This document shows, one piece after another, positions 45,129-54,573 of a stretch of 64,000 nt of DNA. The translations under genes and the position numbers were made by a program. The notes below the pieces were generated by a model. That model saw only the letters and a program-made list of their open reading frames with translations. It did no database searches and had not been told where the DNA came from. Origin of the DNA: Pseudomonas viridiflava (GTDB lineage Bacteria > Pseudomonadota > Gammaproteobacteria > Pseudomonadales > Pseudomonadaceae); NCBI RefSeq assembly GCF_900573885.1, contig NZ_UPSE01000453.1, positions 434,001-498,000 of the forward strand. Reading direction: 5' to 3'. Within the stretch, counting starts at the first letter, position 1. Each line of letters starts with the position of its first letter.

Positions 45129-47219
45129 ATGCAGACTTATTTTCTTGCCCCCAGCGGTTTCGGCGTCGGCCTGACCTCCATCAGCCTCGGCATGGTCGGC
45201 GCGCTCGAACGCGTCGGTTTGCGCGTCGGTTTTTTCAAGCCGGTGGCGCAGCCCCAGCCGGGTGATCAGGGTCCCGAGCGCTCCAGCGAACTGGTCGCCC
45301 GCACCCACGGTTTGCAGTCGCCGCCGCCCGTCAGCCTCGCCCATGTCGAACGCATGCTCGGCGAAGGTCAACTCAACGACCTGCTGGAAGAATTCATTCG
45401 CCTGTATCAGGACGCCGCCCGCGACAAAGACGTGGTGATCGTCGAGGGCATGGTGCCCACAGCTCATACCAGCTACGCGGCGCGCATCAACCTGCACCTT
45501 GCCAAGAGCCTGGACGCCGAAGTGATTCTGGTCACCGCGCCCGATAACGACGGTGTCAGCGAACTGTCCGACCGCCTGGAAATCCAGACGCAAATGTTTG
45601 GCGGCCCGCAAGACAGCTCGGTGCTTGGCGTAATTCTCAATAAAGTGCGCGACGAAGAAAGCGCCAAGGCCTTCGCCGCTCGCCTGCAAGACCATTCGCC
45701 GCTGCTGCGCCGCCACGACTTTCGTCTGCTCGGCTGCATTCCCTGGCTCGACCAATTGAATGCCCCGCGCACCCGCGACATCGCCGACATGCTCGGCGCC
45801 CGCGTGATCAATGCCGGTGACTACGAACAGCGGCGCATGCAGCGCATCGTGCTGTGCGCCCGCGCCGTGGCCAACACCGTGCAACTGCTCAAGCCGGGCG
45901 TGCTGGTGGTAACGCCTGGCGATCGTGACGACATCATTCTGGCCACCTGCCTGGCCGCCACCAACGGCATGCCACTGGCAGGCTTGCTGCTGTGCAGCGA
46001 CTTCCCGCCGGACCCGCGCATCATGGAGCTGTGCCGCGGCGCCCTGCAAAGCGGCTTGCCGGTGCTGTCGGTCACCACCAGTTCGTACGACACGGCCAAC
46101 AACCTCAATCAGCTGAACAAAGAAATCCCCATCGACGACCGCGAGCGCGCGGAGCGGGTGACGGACTTTGTCGCCAGCCACATTGATCACGCGTTTCTCA
46201 GCCAACGCTGCGGCGAGCCTCACGAGCATCGCATGTCGCCGCCGGCCTTCCGCTTTCAGCTGGTGCAACGGGCGCAGGCGGCGAACAAACGCATCGTGCT
46301 ACCCGAAGGCAGCGAGCCGCGCACGGTGCAGGCAGCCGCCATTTGCCAGGCCCGCGGCATTGCCCATTGCGTGCTGCTGGCCAAGCCTGAAGAGGTGCAA
46401 CTGGTGGCCCAGGCCCATGGCATCGAACTGCCGCCCGGCCTGGAAATTCTCGACCCGGATCTGATTCGCAGCCGCTACGTGGCGCCCATGGTCGAGCTGC
46501 GCAAAGGCAAAGGCCTGAACGCGCCGATGGCCACGCAACAACTCGAAGACCCGGTGATGCTCGGCACCATGATGCTGGCCCTGGACGAGGTGGACGGCCT
46601 GGTCTCCGGCGCGATTCACACCACCGCCAACACCATCCGCCCGGCCCTGCAACTGATCAAGACCGCGCCGGGCTACAAGCTGGTGTCGTCCGTGTTTTTC
46701 ATGCTGCTGCCCGATCAGGTGGTGGTGTACGGCGACTGCGCGGTAAACCCCGATCCATCGGCCAGCGAGCTGGCGGAAATCGCCTTGCAAAGCGCCGAAT
46801 CGGCCGTGGCGTTTGGCATTGAACCGCGCGTGGCGATGATCAGTTACTCCACTGGCGAATCGGGTACCGGCGTGGATGTCGACAAGGTGCGCGAGGCCAC
46901 GCGCCTGGCGAAACAGGCCCGGCCCGACCTGCTGCTTGACGGCCCGCTGCAATACGACGCCGCCGCGATCGAAAGCGTGGCCCTGCAAAAGGCGCCAAAC
47001 AGCGCGGTCGCCGGACACGCCACCGTGTTTGTGTTTCCCGACCTCAACACCGGCAACACCACCTATAAAGCGGTGCAACGCAGCGCCAATTGCGTGAGCG
47101 TCGGGCCCATGCTGCAAGGCCTGCGCAAGCCGGTGAATGACCTGTCGCGCGGCGCGTTGGTGGACGACATCATCTACACCATCGCCCTGACCGCAATTCA
47201 GGCGGCCAATCTGCCGTAA
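45129..47219 (+). CDS. pta: Phosphate acetyltransferase (long form)
   Basis: The 696-residue enzyme is the three-domain Pta: an N-terminal P-loop/BioD-like domain (FLAPSGFGVGLTSISLGMVG, IVEGMVPT), a central DRTGG domain (about 215-330) and a C-terminal PTA_PTB domain (KRIVLPEGSEPRTVQAAAI, LVSGAIHTTANTIRPALQ, ISYSTGESGTGVDVDKV). It converts acetyl phosphate and CoA to acetyl-CoA. The ATG at 45129 follows a GGA ribosome-binding site; upstream codons from 45063 are not conserved. It works with AckA, encoded just upstream. Confidence 0.96.
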   Translation: MQTYFLAPSGFGVGLTSISLGMVGALERVGLRVGFFKPVAQPQPGDQGPERSSELVARTHGLQSPPPVSLAHVERMLGEGQLNDLLEEFIRLYQDAARDKDVVIVEGMVPTAHTSYAARINLHLAKSLDAEVILVTAPDNDGVSELSDRLEIQTQMFGGPQDSSVLGVILNKVRDEESAKAFAARLQDHSPLLRRHDFRLLGCIPWLDQLNAPRTRDIADMLGARVINAGDYEQRRMQRIVLCARAVANTVQLLKPGVLVVTPGDRDDIILATCLAATNGMPLAGLLLCSDFPPDPRIMELCRGALQSGLPVLSVTTSSYDTANNLNQLNKEIPIDDRERAERVTDFVASHIDHAFLSQRCGEPHEHRMSPPAFRFQLVQRAQAANKRIVLPEGSEPRTVQAAAICQARGIAHCVLLAKPEEVQLVAQAHGIELPPGLEILDPDLIRSRYVAPMVELRKGKGLNAPMATQQLEDPVMLGTMMLALDEVDGLVSGAIHTTANTIRPALQLIKTAPGYKLVSSVFFMLLPDQVVVYGDCAVNPDPSASELAEIALQSAESAVAFGIEPRVAMISYSTGESGTGVDVDKVREATRLAKQARPDLLLDGPLQYDAAAIESVALQKAPNSAVAGHATVFVFPDLNTGNTTYKAVQRSANCVSVGPMLQGLRKPVNDLSRGALVDDIIYTIALTAIQAANLP

Positions 47220-47235
47220 CGCCCGGCCGCTTCTC

Positions 47236-47263
47236 TGTGGGAGCGGCTTCAGCCGCGATGCTC
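47236..47263. repeat. Single REP element (GGAGCGGCTTCAGCCGCGATG variant)
   Basis: GTGGGAGCGGCTTCAGCCGC then GATGCTC, one arm only, 17 bases after the pta stop. Confidence 0.8.
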
Positions 47264-47389
47264 AAGGCTGCGCGCGCAGAAGCAGAGACGCTTGCAGTTC
47301 CCCCTGCAATGGTTAATCTCTGCGCCTAACAACCGCCATCTTCTGCAAAAGAGCGGGAACAACAATTCATTCACGAGGCATCTGCCACC

Positions 47390-48304
47390 ATGCTGTCTTT
47401 TCTGCCTGCGCCGCTTCGCGGTGTGCTCGCTACGATCTTGCTGTTCGCCAACACCCTGATCTGGTGCTGGTTCCTGTTTGTCGCCGCGTTGGTGAAGTTG
47501 CTGCTGCCGTTCAAGCCGGTGCGCACGGTGTGCAATTGGGTATTGAACTGGGCCGCCGAAGCCTGGATTGCCTGCAACAGCGGCTGGATGTGGCTGGTGC
47601 AGAAAACCGAGTGGAACCTCAAAGGCCGCGAGCAGTTCAAGTACGACGGCTGGTATCTGGTTACCAGCAACCACCAGAGCTGGGTAGACATTCTGGTGCT
47701 GCAACACACCCTCAATCGCCGCCTGCCATTCTTCAAATTCTTTCTCAAGCAAGAGCTGATCTGGGTGCCGGTGATTGGACTGTGCTGGTGGGCGTTGGAC
47801 TTCCCGTTTATGAAGCGCTACACCAAGGCCTATCTGGAAAAGCACCCGGAAAAGAAAGGCCAGGACACCGCCGCCACGCGTCGTGCCTGTGAAAAATTCC
47901 AGCATGTGCCGGTCGCCGTTTTCAACTTTCTGGAAGGCACGCGCTTTACCCAGGCCAAGCATGACCAGCAAGCCTCACCGTTCCGCTACCTGCTTAAACC
48001 CAAAGCCGGCGGGATTGCGTTTGTGCTCGACGCCATGGGCAATCAGCTGAAGTCGATGGTCAACATCACCATTCACTACCCGCAAGGCAACCCGAGCTTC
48101 TGGGCGTTCCTGTGCGGTGAAGTACCTACGGTGGTGGTGCGGTACCACACGCTGGAAATCCCCAAAGAGTTTCTCGGCAAGGATTACAACAGCGACGAAA
48201 CCTACCGCCTCGGGTTTCAGCAGTGGGTGAATAAGCTGTGGGAAGAGAAGGATGCGGAGTTGGGGCGGTTACATGAAGAGTTTCCGCCCTCGCGCCAGCC
48301 TTAA
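47390..48304 (+). CDS. Membrane acyltransferase (PlsC/LPLAT family, YihG-like)
   Basis: The 304-residue protein has an N-terminal hydrophobic region (about residues 8-40), the acyltransferase motif NHQSWVDILVLQ (His-x4-Asp), the segment FNFLEGTRFTQAKHD and a conserved KAGGIAFVLDAMG. It transfers acyl chains to lysophospholipids or related acceptors at the inner membrane, and resembles the YihG/YihG-like acyltransferases. It is separated from pta by 170 bases including a REP element, so it probably has its own promoter. Confidence 0.88.
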   Translation: MLSFLPAPLRGVLATILLFANTLIWCWFLFVAALVKLLLPFKPVRTVCNWVLNWAAEAWIACNSGWMWLVQKTEWNLKGREQFKYDGWYLVTSNHQSWVDILVLQHTLNRRLPFFKFFLKQELIWVPVIGLCWWALDFPFMKRYTKAYLEKHPEKKGQDTAATRRACEKFQHVPVAVFNFLEGTRFTQAKHDQQASPFRYLLKPKAGGIAFVLDAMGNQLKSMVNITIHYPQGNPSFWAFLCGEVPTVVVRYHTLEIPKEFLGKDYNSDETYRLGFQQWVNKLWEEKDAELGRLHEEFPPSRQP

Positions 48305-48313
48305 GCGATGGTC

Positions 48314-48417
48314 TCCCCTCGCCCGCTTGCGGGAGAGGGGCCGGGGGAGAGGGCCGGCATCGGCGACACATTCCAGGTCGCCCTCTCCCTTGCCCTCTCC
48401 CGCAACGGGAGAGGGGA
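48314..48417. repeat. Inverted pair of CCCTCTCCC/GGGAGAGGG-family repeats
   Basis: The left copy has CCCCTCGCCCGCTTGCGGGA then GAGGGGCC; the right copy has CCCTCTCCCGCAACGGGAGA then GGGG. Each is itself a hairpin. It lies between convergent genes and may act as terminator. Confidence 0.8.
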
Positions 48418-48432
48418 CTGACCGAGGTGGCC

Positions 48433-50565
48433 CTACTGCTTGCGATAAACATCCCAATCAATCTGCGCCGGAAAGTGCGCCGTCTCTGCCACCGGCAAGC
48501 CCTTGGCGACCAGAAAGCCCTGCATGATGTGGCAGCGGTGTTCCAGCAGCCAGTCGCGCTGTTCGATGGTTTCCACGCCTTCGGCAATGACTTCCAACCC
48601 CAGGTGATGCCCCAGGTCGATGATGGTGCTGACCACCGCCGCGTCCTTGGGTGAGCTGAGCATGTTGGAAATAAACAGCCGGTCGATCTTCAGGGTGTCC
48701 AGTTCAAAGTGGCGCAGATAGGCCAACGACGAGTAGCCGGTGCCAAAGTCGTCGATGGCGATTTTCACCCCCAGCGCCCGGAGTTGGCTGAGCTGTTCAC
48801 GGGTGGTGTCGAGGTCTTGCATCAGGGCGCTTTCGGTCACTTCCACTTCCAGCTGTGCCGGACACAAACCCAACTCGGCCAGCACGCGGCGCAGGTCGTC
48901 GACCAGTTGCGGCATGCCGAACTGCACAGGACTCACGTTGAGACTGACGACCACGTCGGTGCCAAAGGTCGGGTACCAGTCGCGACATTGCTGCACGCCG
49001 TGGCGGAAAATCCAGTCGCCGAGGCGGTTGATCAAACGGGTTTCTTCCAGCAGCGGAATGAATACGTTCGGCGCGATGGTGCCCGACACCGGGTGCTCCC
49101 ACCGCAGCAACGCTTCGAAGCCGCGCAGCTTGCCGGTCTCCAGGTAGATCTGTGGCTGGTACACCAACACAAAGTCGTCTTGTTCGATGGCGTTGCGCAG
49201 GCTCTCCTCCAGCATCAGGCGTGAGCGTGCGCGGCCGTTCATTTCCGGCGAGAAGAAACGGTACTGCTGGCGGCCAGCGCGTTTGGCTTCATACATGGCC
49301 ATGTCCGCCGCGCGCATCAGGCCATCCACGCTGCGGCCACATTCGGGAAAACTGGCGATGCCGATGCTGGCACCCAGCGTGACGTCCATTCCGTCGACCC
49401 GGTGGCGTACCGATACCAGCTCGATCAGTTTCTCGGCAATGCGCGCGGCATCCTCCGGGTGTTCCAGGCCGTCGAGCAAGGCGGTGAATTCATCGCCGCC
49501 CATGCGCGCCAGCACGTCGTAGGGGCGCAAGCTGGAGCGCAGCAAATCGCCGACCTGACGCAACACCTGGTCGCCGGCTGCATGACCAAGGGAGTCGTTA
49601 ATGCGTTTGAAGCCGTCGAGGTCCAGATACAGAATCGCCATGCGTTTGCCGCTGCGGTCCAGCCGCGCCAGGCTCGATTCAAGTGCCTGGTGAAAGCCGC
49701 GGCGATTGAGCAAACCGGTCAGCGCATCGGTAGCCGCCTGGGACTCAAGCTGCGCGTAGAGGTTGCGCACCACGGACATATCCAGGGCCAGAATCACCAT
49801 CGAGCGCTGCAGACGCGGCAGGGGTGAACTCGACAGCGCCACCGGCAGCAATTGCCCGCTTACGGCGCGCAGGCTGGCGTCGTGCAGGCGATAGGCTTCG
49901 CCGCGCAACCAGTGCTTGTAGAACTCCGAATCTTTCCAGGCGGTGGGCATGCCGGACGGCACCAGGTAATCGAGCAGCGGCGTGCCCTCGATGCCTGCCA
50001 CTGTGCCGTTGAGCATGCGCGCCATGGCCGGGTTGACGAAGTTGATGTTGCCCTCTTCGTTCACCACCACGATGCCCTCGGCGGCGTTCTCGAGCACCGA
50101 AGCGTTGAAGGCGCGGGCGCTGTCCAGTTGTTTGGACAGCACTTGCAGGTCGTGGCGGTTGCGCTCGTGCTCCAGCAGCACGTTGATTTTGTGCCGCAGC
50201 ACCTGCGGGTCGAACGGTTTGAGAATGAAATCCACCGCGCCAGTGGCGTAGCCGCGCAGCACCGAATCTTCGGTGTGGGCGATGGCGGATAGAAAAATGA
50301 TCGGGGTGTATCGGGTGCTCGGGTTGCCGCGCATCAGACGCGCGACTTCAAAGCCGTCCATGTGTGGCATTTGCACGTCCAGAAGCACCAGGCCGACATC
50401 ATTGTCGAGCAGGCACTGCAAGGCGGCTTCGCCAGAGTTGACCGTACGTACTTCCCAGGGGCTGTCACCCAGCAAGGCTTCCATGGCCACGAGGTTTTCC
50501 TCGCGGTCATCGACCACCAGCAAGATTTGCTCGCCGGACTGCGGTTTAACCTGCGCTTGAGCCAT
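48433..50565 (-). CDS. Response regulator with PAS, GGDEF and EAL domains
   Basis: The 710-residue cytoplasmic protein has a receiver domain (about 12-135; phosphoacceptor Asp in LVLLDVQMPHMDGFEV), a PAS domain (about 160-275), a GGDEF domain with intact GGDEF at 356-360, and an EAL domain starting near 470 with the intact EALLRWEHP motif, VEVTESALMQD and IDDFGTGYSSLAYL. Both cyclic-di-GMP synthesis and breakdown are therefore possible. Its start overlaps the last 20 bases of the hybrid histidine kinase gene, so it is almost certainly that kinase's output. Confidence 0.94.
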   Translation of the reverse strand: MAQAQVKPQSGEQILLVVDDREENLVAMEALLGDSPWEVRTVNSGEAALQCLLDNDVGLVLLDVQMPHMDGFEVARLMRGNPSTRYTPIIFLSAIAHTEDSVLRGYATGAVDFILKPFDPQVLRHKINVLLEHERNRHDLQVLSKQLDSARAFNASVLENAAEGIVVVNEEGNINFVNPAMARMLNGTVAGIEGTPLLDYLVPSGMPTAWKDSEFYKHWLRGEAYRLHDASLRAVSGQLLPVALSSSPLPRLQRSMVILALDMSVVRNLYAQLESQAATDALTGLLNRRGFHQALESSLARLDRSGKRMAILYLDLDGFKRINDSLGHAAGDQVLRQVGDLLRSSLRPYDVLARMGGDEFTALLDGLEHPEDAARIAEKLIELVSVRHRVDGMDVTLGASIGIASFPECGRSVDGLMRAADMAMYEAKRAGRQQYRFFSPEMNGRARSRLMLEESLRNAIEQDDFVLVYQPQIYLETGKLRGFEALLRWEHPVSGTIAPNVFIPLLEETRLINRLGDWIFRHGVQQCRDWYPTFGTDVVVSLNVSPVQFGMPQLVDDLRRVLAELGLCPAQLEVEVTESALMQDLDTTREQLSQLRALGVKIAIDDFGTGYSSLAYLRHFELDTLKIDRLFISNMLSSPKDAAVVSTIIDLGHHLGLEVIAEGVETIEQRDWLLEHRCHIMQGFLVAKGLPVAETAHFPAQIDWDVYRKQ

Positions 50566-53500
50566 TTCGTCCCTCCGATTTCGCCATCCAGTGTTGCAGC
50601 AGGGCTATCAGGTCCTGACGCGCCACCGGTTTGGCTAGGTAGTCATCCGTGCCCGCGGCCAAACATTTTTCGCGGTCGCCCTTCATTGCATGGGCCGTCA
50701 GAGCAATGATCGGCACCGTGCAGCCTTTCTCCTGTTTGAGCAGACGAGTGGCGGTGTAACCGTCCATGTTGGGCATCGCCATGTCCATCAGGATCAGGTC
50801 GAACGGTTGCTCGGCAAAGGCGGCGAGCGCCTCGTAACCGTCTTTGGCCGTGCTCACGTCCAGACCCATCTCATCGAGCAGTGCACTCATCGCATAGATG
50901 TTGCGTACATCGTCGTCCACCAACAGCACCCGCTGGCCCTGCAGCGGGTTGATTTCCGGCACTGCCGCTTCAGGCTGCGGCTCTCGAACGCTGGATAAAA
51001 ACCCTTGTACGGCCAGGCTCAGGGATTGCAGGTCCTGACCGTTTTTCTGGACCACCACGGCCGAATAACGGCGCAGGCGCTGCAGGCTCTGCTGGGTGAT
51101 ATCCACTCCGGTATTCACGACTACCCGTGTATTGCTCAGAGGACGCTGGCGCGACATCAGTTCAATCAAATCAAAGCCGTCCTGGTCTGGTAAATCGAGG
51201 TCTACCACCACCGCCGCAAACTCGTCGTTTTGGTACGCATCGCGCGCTTGGGCAGCAGTGGCCACGGCCGTGACGGCAAAACCCAGATGACTCAAATGCT
51301 CGCGGTAGTACTCACGTTCAGGATCAACGTCTTCTACTAACAATAGGCGGTTGTGCTCATCGTGCTCATGTCGCGCCAGATCGGTGAAGACTTTTTCCAG
51401 GTCGGCGCGGGCAATGGGCTTCACCAGATAGCGGGTGCCGCTGTCGTGCCAGTCGTCCGGTTGCGGCACGCACGAGATGATGTGAACCGGCATGCCGCGA
51501 TGCTGCGGATGCCCTCGCAGGCTGCGGTATATCTGCCAGCCACTGACGTCTGGCAGCAAAATATCGAGAATCACCGCGGCGAATTGCTCACGCTCAAGCA
51601 AGCCCATGGCCTGCGCTCCGTTGCGGCAATGCACGCACGAAAAGCCATGGGCTTGCGCCTCTTCGACAATCAGGTTGGCGAAGTCGAGGTCGTCTTCCAC
51701 CACCAGCAAGGCCGGCCCCCGACCGACGCGCGTTGGCGGCAGGTCCGCTGCCTGTGGCAGCTGCGCCGTGTTCTGCATCACCGTCACCGGCAGCAGCACG
51801 GTAAAGGTCGAGCCCTGGCCCGGCGCGCTGTCCAGATGCACCGTGCCTTCGAGTACGTCCACCAACTGCCGGGTAATCGCCAGGCCCAAGCCCGTTCCGC
51901 CAAACGCCCGACTGGTGGAACCATCGATTTGCTGAAAGGCCTGGAACACCCGCTGATGCTGCTCGGCAGCGATGCCTATGCCGGTGTCGCGCACCACAAA
52001 CTTGAGGGTTTCACGCCCGTCTTCCAAGGCGGTCGGGGCGATACTGACGGTCAACTGCACCTCGCCGCGCTCGGTAAATTTGAGCGCGTTTGACAGCAGG
52101 TTGCGCAATATTTGCTGCAGGCGGCCACGGTCGCTGTACACCACACGCGGCACCTGAGGTTCGACGCTGGTGATCAGGCGCAAGCCTTTGAGCTCGGCCA
52201 TGGGCCGCAGGCTGGCGTCCAGCTCCTGCATCAGGTCGTGGACATTCATCTGCTCCATCTTCAACTGCACGCGCCCGGCTTCGATGCGGGCCAGGTCGAG
52301 CACGTCGTTGATCAGCTGCAACAGGTCCCGGCCGGCACGGTGAATGATGTCCGAGTGCTTGACCTGCTTGTCGTTGAGATTGCCGGCACTGTTCTGCTTG
52401 AGCTGCTCGCTGAGGATCAGAATGCTGTTCAGCGGCGTGCGCAACTCGTGAGACATGTTGGCGAGAAATTCGGATTTGTAGCGGTTGGCCAGGGCCAGCT
52501 GTTCGGCTTGCTCACGCAGGCGCGCCTCTGCTGCCTTGCGCTCGCTGATGTCTATGATCACCGCCTGCACCAGCACCTCTTCGCCACTGCGCAACGGTGA
52601 AAGCCCGACCTCCAGTGGAATCAGACTGCCGTCCAGATGCCGGCCGAACAGTTCCCGATTGTTTCCCATCTGCCGAGGCTCGGGGGAACTCAGGTAGCTC
52701 TTGCGCAAGTTCACGTGCAGTTCTTGCAACGAGTCGGGCAGCAGTTTTTCCACCGCATGGCCCAGCAGCTCGCTGCGCGGATAGCCGAAGAGCTGCTCGG
52801 TCTGCCGGTTGGCCATCGCGATGCGACCTTTACTGTCGACCAGCACAATGGCGTTCGGCGACGCCTCGACCACCAGCCGGAAGCGTTCCTCCGCCGCCTT
52901 GCGCGCACTGATGTCGATGATCACCGCCTGTACCAGCACATCCGGGCCGCTGCGAAGTGGCGACAGGCCCACCTCGACGGGAATGGAATGGCCGTCCTTG
53001 TGCTGGCCGAACAAGTCGCGGTTGCCACCCATTTGCCGTGGCTCGGGCGCCTTCTGGAATTCCTTGCGCATGCCCACGTGGGCATGGCGCAGCGATTCGG
53101 GCAGCAGCTTTTCCACGGCTGCGCCAACCAGCTCATCGCGGGGATAACCAAACATCAACTCGGTCTGCTGATTGACCATGGCGATGCGGCCGTTGCTGTC
53201 GACCAGCACAATGGCGTTTGGCGACGCCTCGACCACCAGGCGAAACCGCTCTTCGCGCTCGCGCAGGCCTGCGCTCATGATTTCGACACTGGCCAGCGCC
53301 CGCTCGCGCAGGAGCAAGTAGCCGCCGACCATCAGCCCCAACAGCACCGAAGACAGCAAGCCGACCCACAAATTGAATTGCAGGCGCGGGTTTTCCAGCC
53401 GCCGTTCGTACTCCGGCGTGCTGCTGACCGTGAGCTGCCATTCGCGGCCGAACACGTTCAGGCTGCGAGTCAGCTGAAACGCAGAACTGCCGCGGTAGCC

Positions 53501-54310
53501 ACCGTCGAGAAGCGAGCCGCCATCGTCGGAGTTATCCACCAGCTCGACCTGAAACAATTCCGAGCGGCCGCCGAGGATGCCATCGAGCAAGTCGTGCATG
53601 CGGAACGATCCGGTCACTACGCCAAGAAACGCCTGCTGGCGTTCCTCTTCGCTAGTGACGGGCGCACTGTTGGCGTATACCGGCATGTACAGCACGGCGC
53701 CAACCTGAGGGTTCTGGTCGGTTTCAGACTTCAAGCGCAGGGGCGCCGACAGCACCGCTTCGCCCGTCCGGCGCGCCTGGTAAACCGCCTTGCGGCGCAG
53801 TTCTTCGGACAGCACATCAAAGCCCAGGCCGCGACGGTTTCGCCAATCGAGCGGGCTGATGTAGTTGGCAATTAAATATTCGTCGCGCTCACCGGGAGGA
53901 AAAATCCGGAAGTCTTTACGCCCTTCACGCTGCTCGCCATCGACAAAAGCCGCCAACTGCGAGCCAGGCACATACCGCGCCCAGGCCACCGCCTGAATGC
54001 CGGGGTAACGGTCCTGGAGCTGCAACTGATCCGTTGCGCGCATCCACTCCTCGGCACTTACCTTGTCGCTGCCGGCCAGAAACCCGGCCATGCCGCGCAG
54101 CACCATTTCATAGGCGCGCATGCGTTCGGTAATGCTTTGCTGCACATCGTCGATGGCGATGCTGAAGCGTTGTTCCTGCTCGCGCCGGCTGTTGGCTTCC
54201 AGTTGCTGCCATTGCCACACCACCAACGCACCCAGCCCAGCCATCAGGCCCAGCGCCACCAGAAATGGCAGCCAAGGACGGCGTCGATGAAACCCGGGGT
54301 TCTCGTCCAT
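50546..54310 (-). CDS. Hybrid sensor histidine kinase: CHASE, two PAS, kinase, three receivers
   Basis: The 1254-residue protein has a membrane helix (15-32), a periplasmic CHASE domain (about 75-270), a second helix (about 312-332), two near-identical PAS domains (about 353-472 and 474-595), a HisKA domain with His621 in MSHELRTPLN, an HATPase domain (about 735-850; FGGTGLGLAI), and three receiver domains (about 866-985, 990-1105, 1125-1245). Each receiver keeps its Asp: ILDILLPDVSG, VVDLDLPDQDG, LMDMAMPNMDG. It senses a periplasmic ligand and relays phosphate; no HPt domain is present. The downstream GGDEF-EAL response regulator overlaps its 3' end. Confidence 0.94.
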   Translation of the reverse strand: MDENPGFHRRRPWLPFLVALGLMAGLGALVVWQWQQLEANSRREQEQRFSIAIDDVQQSITERMRAYEMVLRGMAGFLAGSDKVSAEEWMRATDQLQLQDRYPGIQAVAWARYVPGSQLAAFVDGEQREGRKDFRIFPPGERDEYLIANYISPLDWRNRRGLGFDVLSEELRRKAVYQARRTGEAVLSAPLRLKSETDQNPQVGAVLYMPVYANSAPVTSEEERQQAFLGVVTGSFRMHDLLDGILGGRSELFQVELVDNSDDGGSLLDGGYRGSSAFQLTRSLNVFGREWQLTVSSTPEYERRLENPRLQFNLWVGLLSSVLLGLMVGGYLLLRERALASVEIMSAGLREREERFRLVVEASPNAIVLVDSNGRIAMVNQQTELMFGYPRDELVGAAVEKLLPESLRHAHVGMRKEFQKAPEPRQMGGNRDLFGQHKDGHSIPVEVGLSPLRSGPDVLVQAVIIDISARKAAEERFRLVVEASPNAIVLVDSKGRIAMANRQTEQLFGYPRSELLGHAVEKLLPDSLQELHVNLRKSYLSSPEPRQMGNNRELFGRHLDGSLIPLEVGLSPLRSGEEVLVQAVIIDISERKAAEARLREQAEQLALANRYKSEFLANMSHELRTPLNSILILSEQLKQNSAGNLNDKQVKHSDIIHRAGRDLLQLINDVLDLARIEAGRVQLKMEQMNVHDLMQELDASLRPMAELKGLRLITSVEPQVPRVVYSDRGRLQQILRNLLSNALKFTERGEVQLTVSIAPTALEDGRETLKFVVRDTGIGIAAEQHQRVFQAFQQIDGSTSRAFGGTGLGLAITRQLVDVLEGTVHLDSAPGQGSTFTVLLPVTVMQNTAQLPQAADLPPTRVGRGPALLVVEDDLDFANLIVEEAQAHGFSCVHCRNGAQAMGLLEREQFAAVILDILLPDVSGWQIYRSLRGHPQHRGMPVHIISCVPQPDDWHDSGTRYLVKPIARADLEKVFTDLARHEHDEHNRLLLVEDVDPEREYYREHLSHLGFAVTAVATAAQARDAYQNDEFAAVVVDLDLPDQDGFDLIELMSRQRPLSNTRVVVNTGVDITQQSLQRLRRYSAVVVQKNGQDLQSLSLAVQGFLSSVREPQPEAAVPEINPLQGQRVLLVDDDVRNIYAMSALLDEMGLDVSTAKDGYEALAAFAEQPFDLILMDMAMPNMDGYTATRLLKQEKGCTVPIIALTAHAMKGDREKCLAAGTDDYLAKPVARQDLIALLQHWMAKSEGRNGSSAG

Positions 54311-54486
54311 GTAAGCTCCTGCTCCACCGCCAGCGCCCGGTTAGCAAACCCGGCAACCAATGGCTCGCCTGAGCCATTGGCCTGAGTCTAGTCAGTAATT
54401 CCGAGCACGGCGCTCTGCTATCAAAAGTTCAGCGGACATAGGAGAGGCGATTGCAATGGCGCGTCGCAAAGAGTGGCGTTCGTCAC

Positions 54487-54516
54487 AAAAATCTGGATTC
54501 CGGCCTGCGCGGGAAT
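54487..54516. repeat. Short repeat fragment GGATTCCGGCCTGCGCGGGAATC
   Basis: The sequence GATTCCGGCCTGCGCGGGAA followed by TC is a small palindrome of the kind scattered in Gammaproteobacteria between genes. It lies between the OmpA terminator and the kinase. Confidence 0.5.
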
Positions 54517-54530
54517 CACGCAAGCCAATG

Positions 54531-54555
54531 AAAAAGGCCTCCACATGGGAGGCCT
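54531..54555 (-). terminator. Intrinsic terminator of the OmpA-family lipoprotein gene
   Basis: On the minus strand AGGCCTCC and GGAGGCCT pair around a 5-base loop and are followed by TTTT. It lies 19 bases beyond the stop. Confidence 0.88.
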
Positions 54556-54573
54556 CTGTTGCGTATCCGCCGA

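Noticed and set aside
45117..46268. 383-codon minus-strand frame inside pta
   Set aside because: Complete overlap with a certain gene and atypical amino-acid composition.
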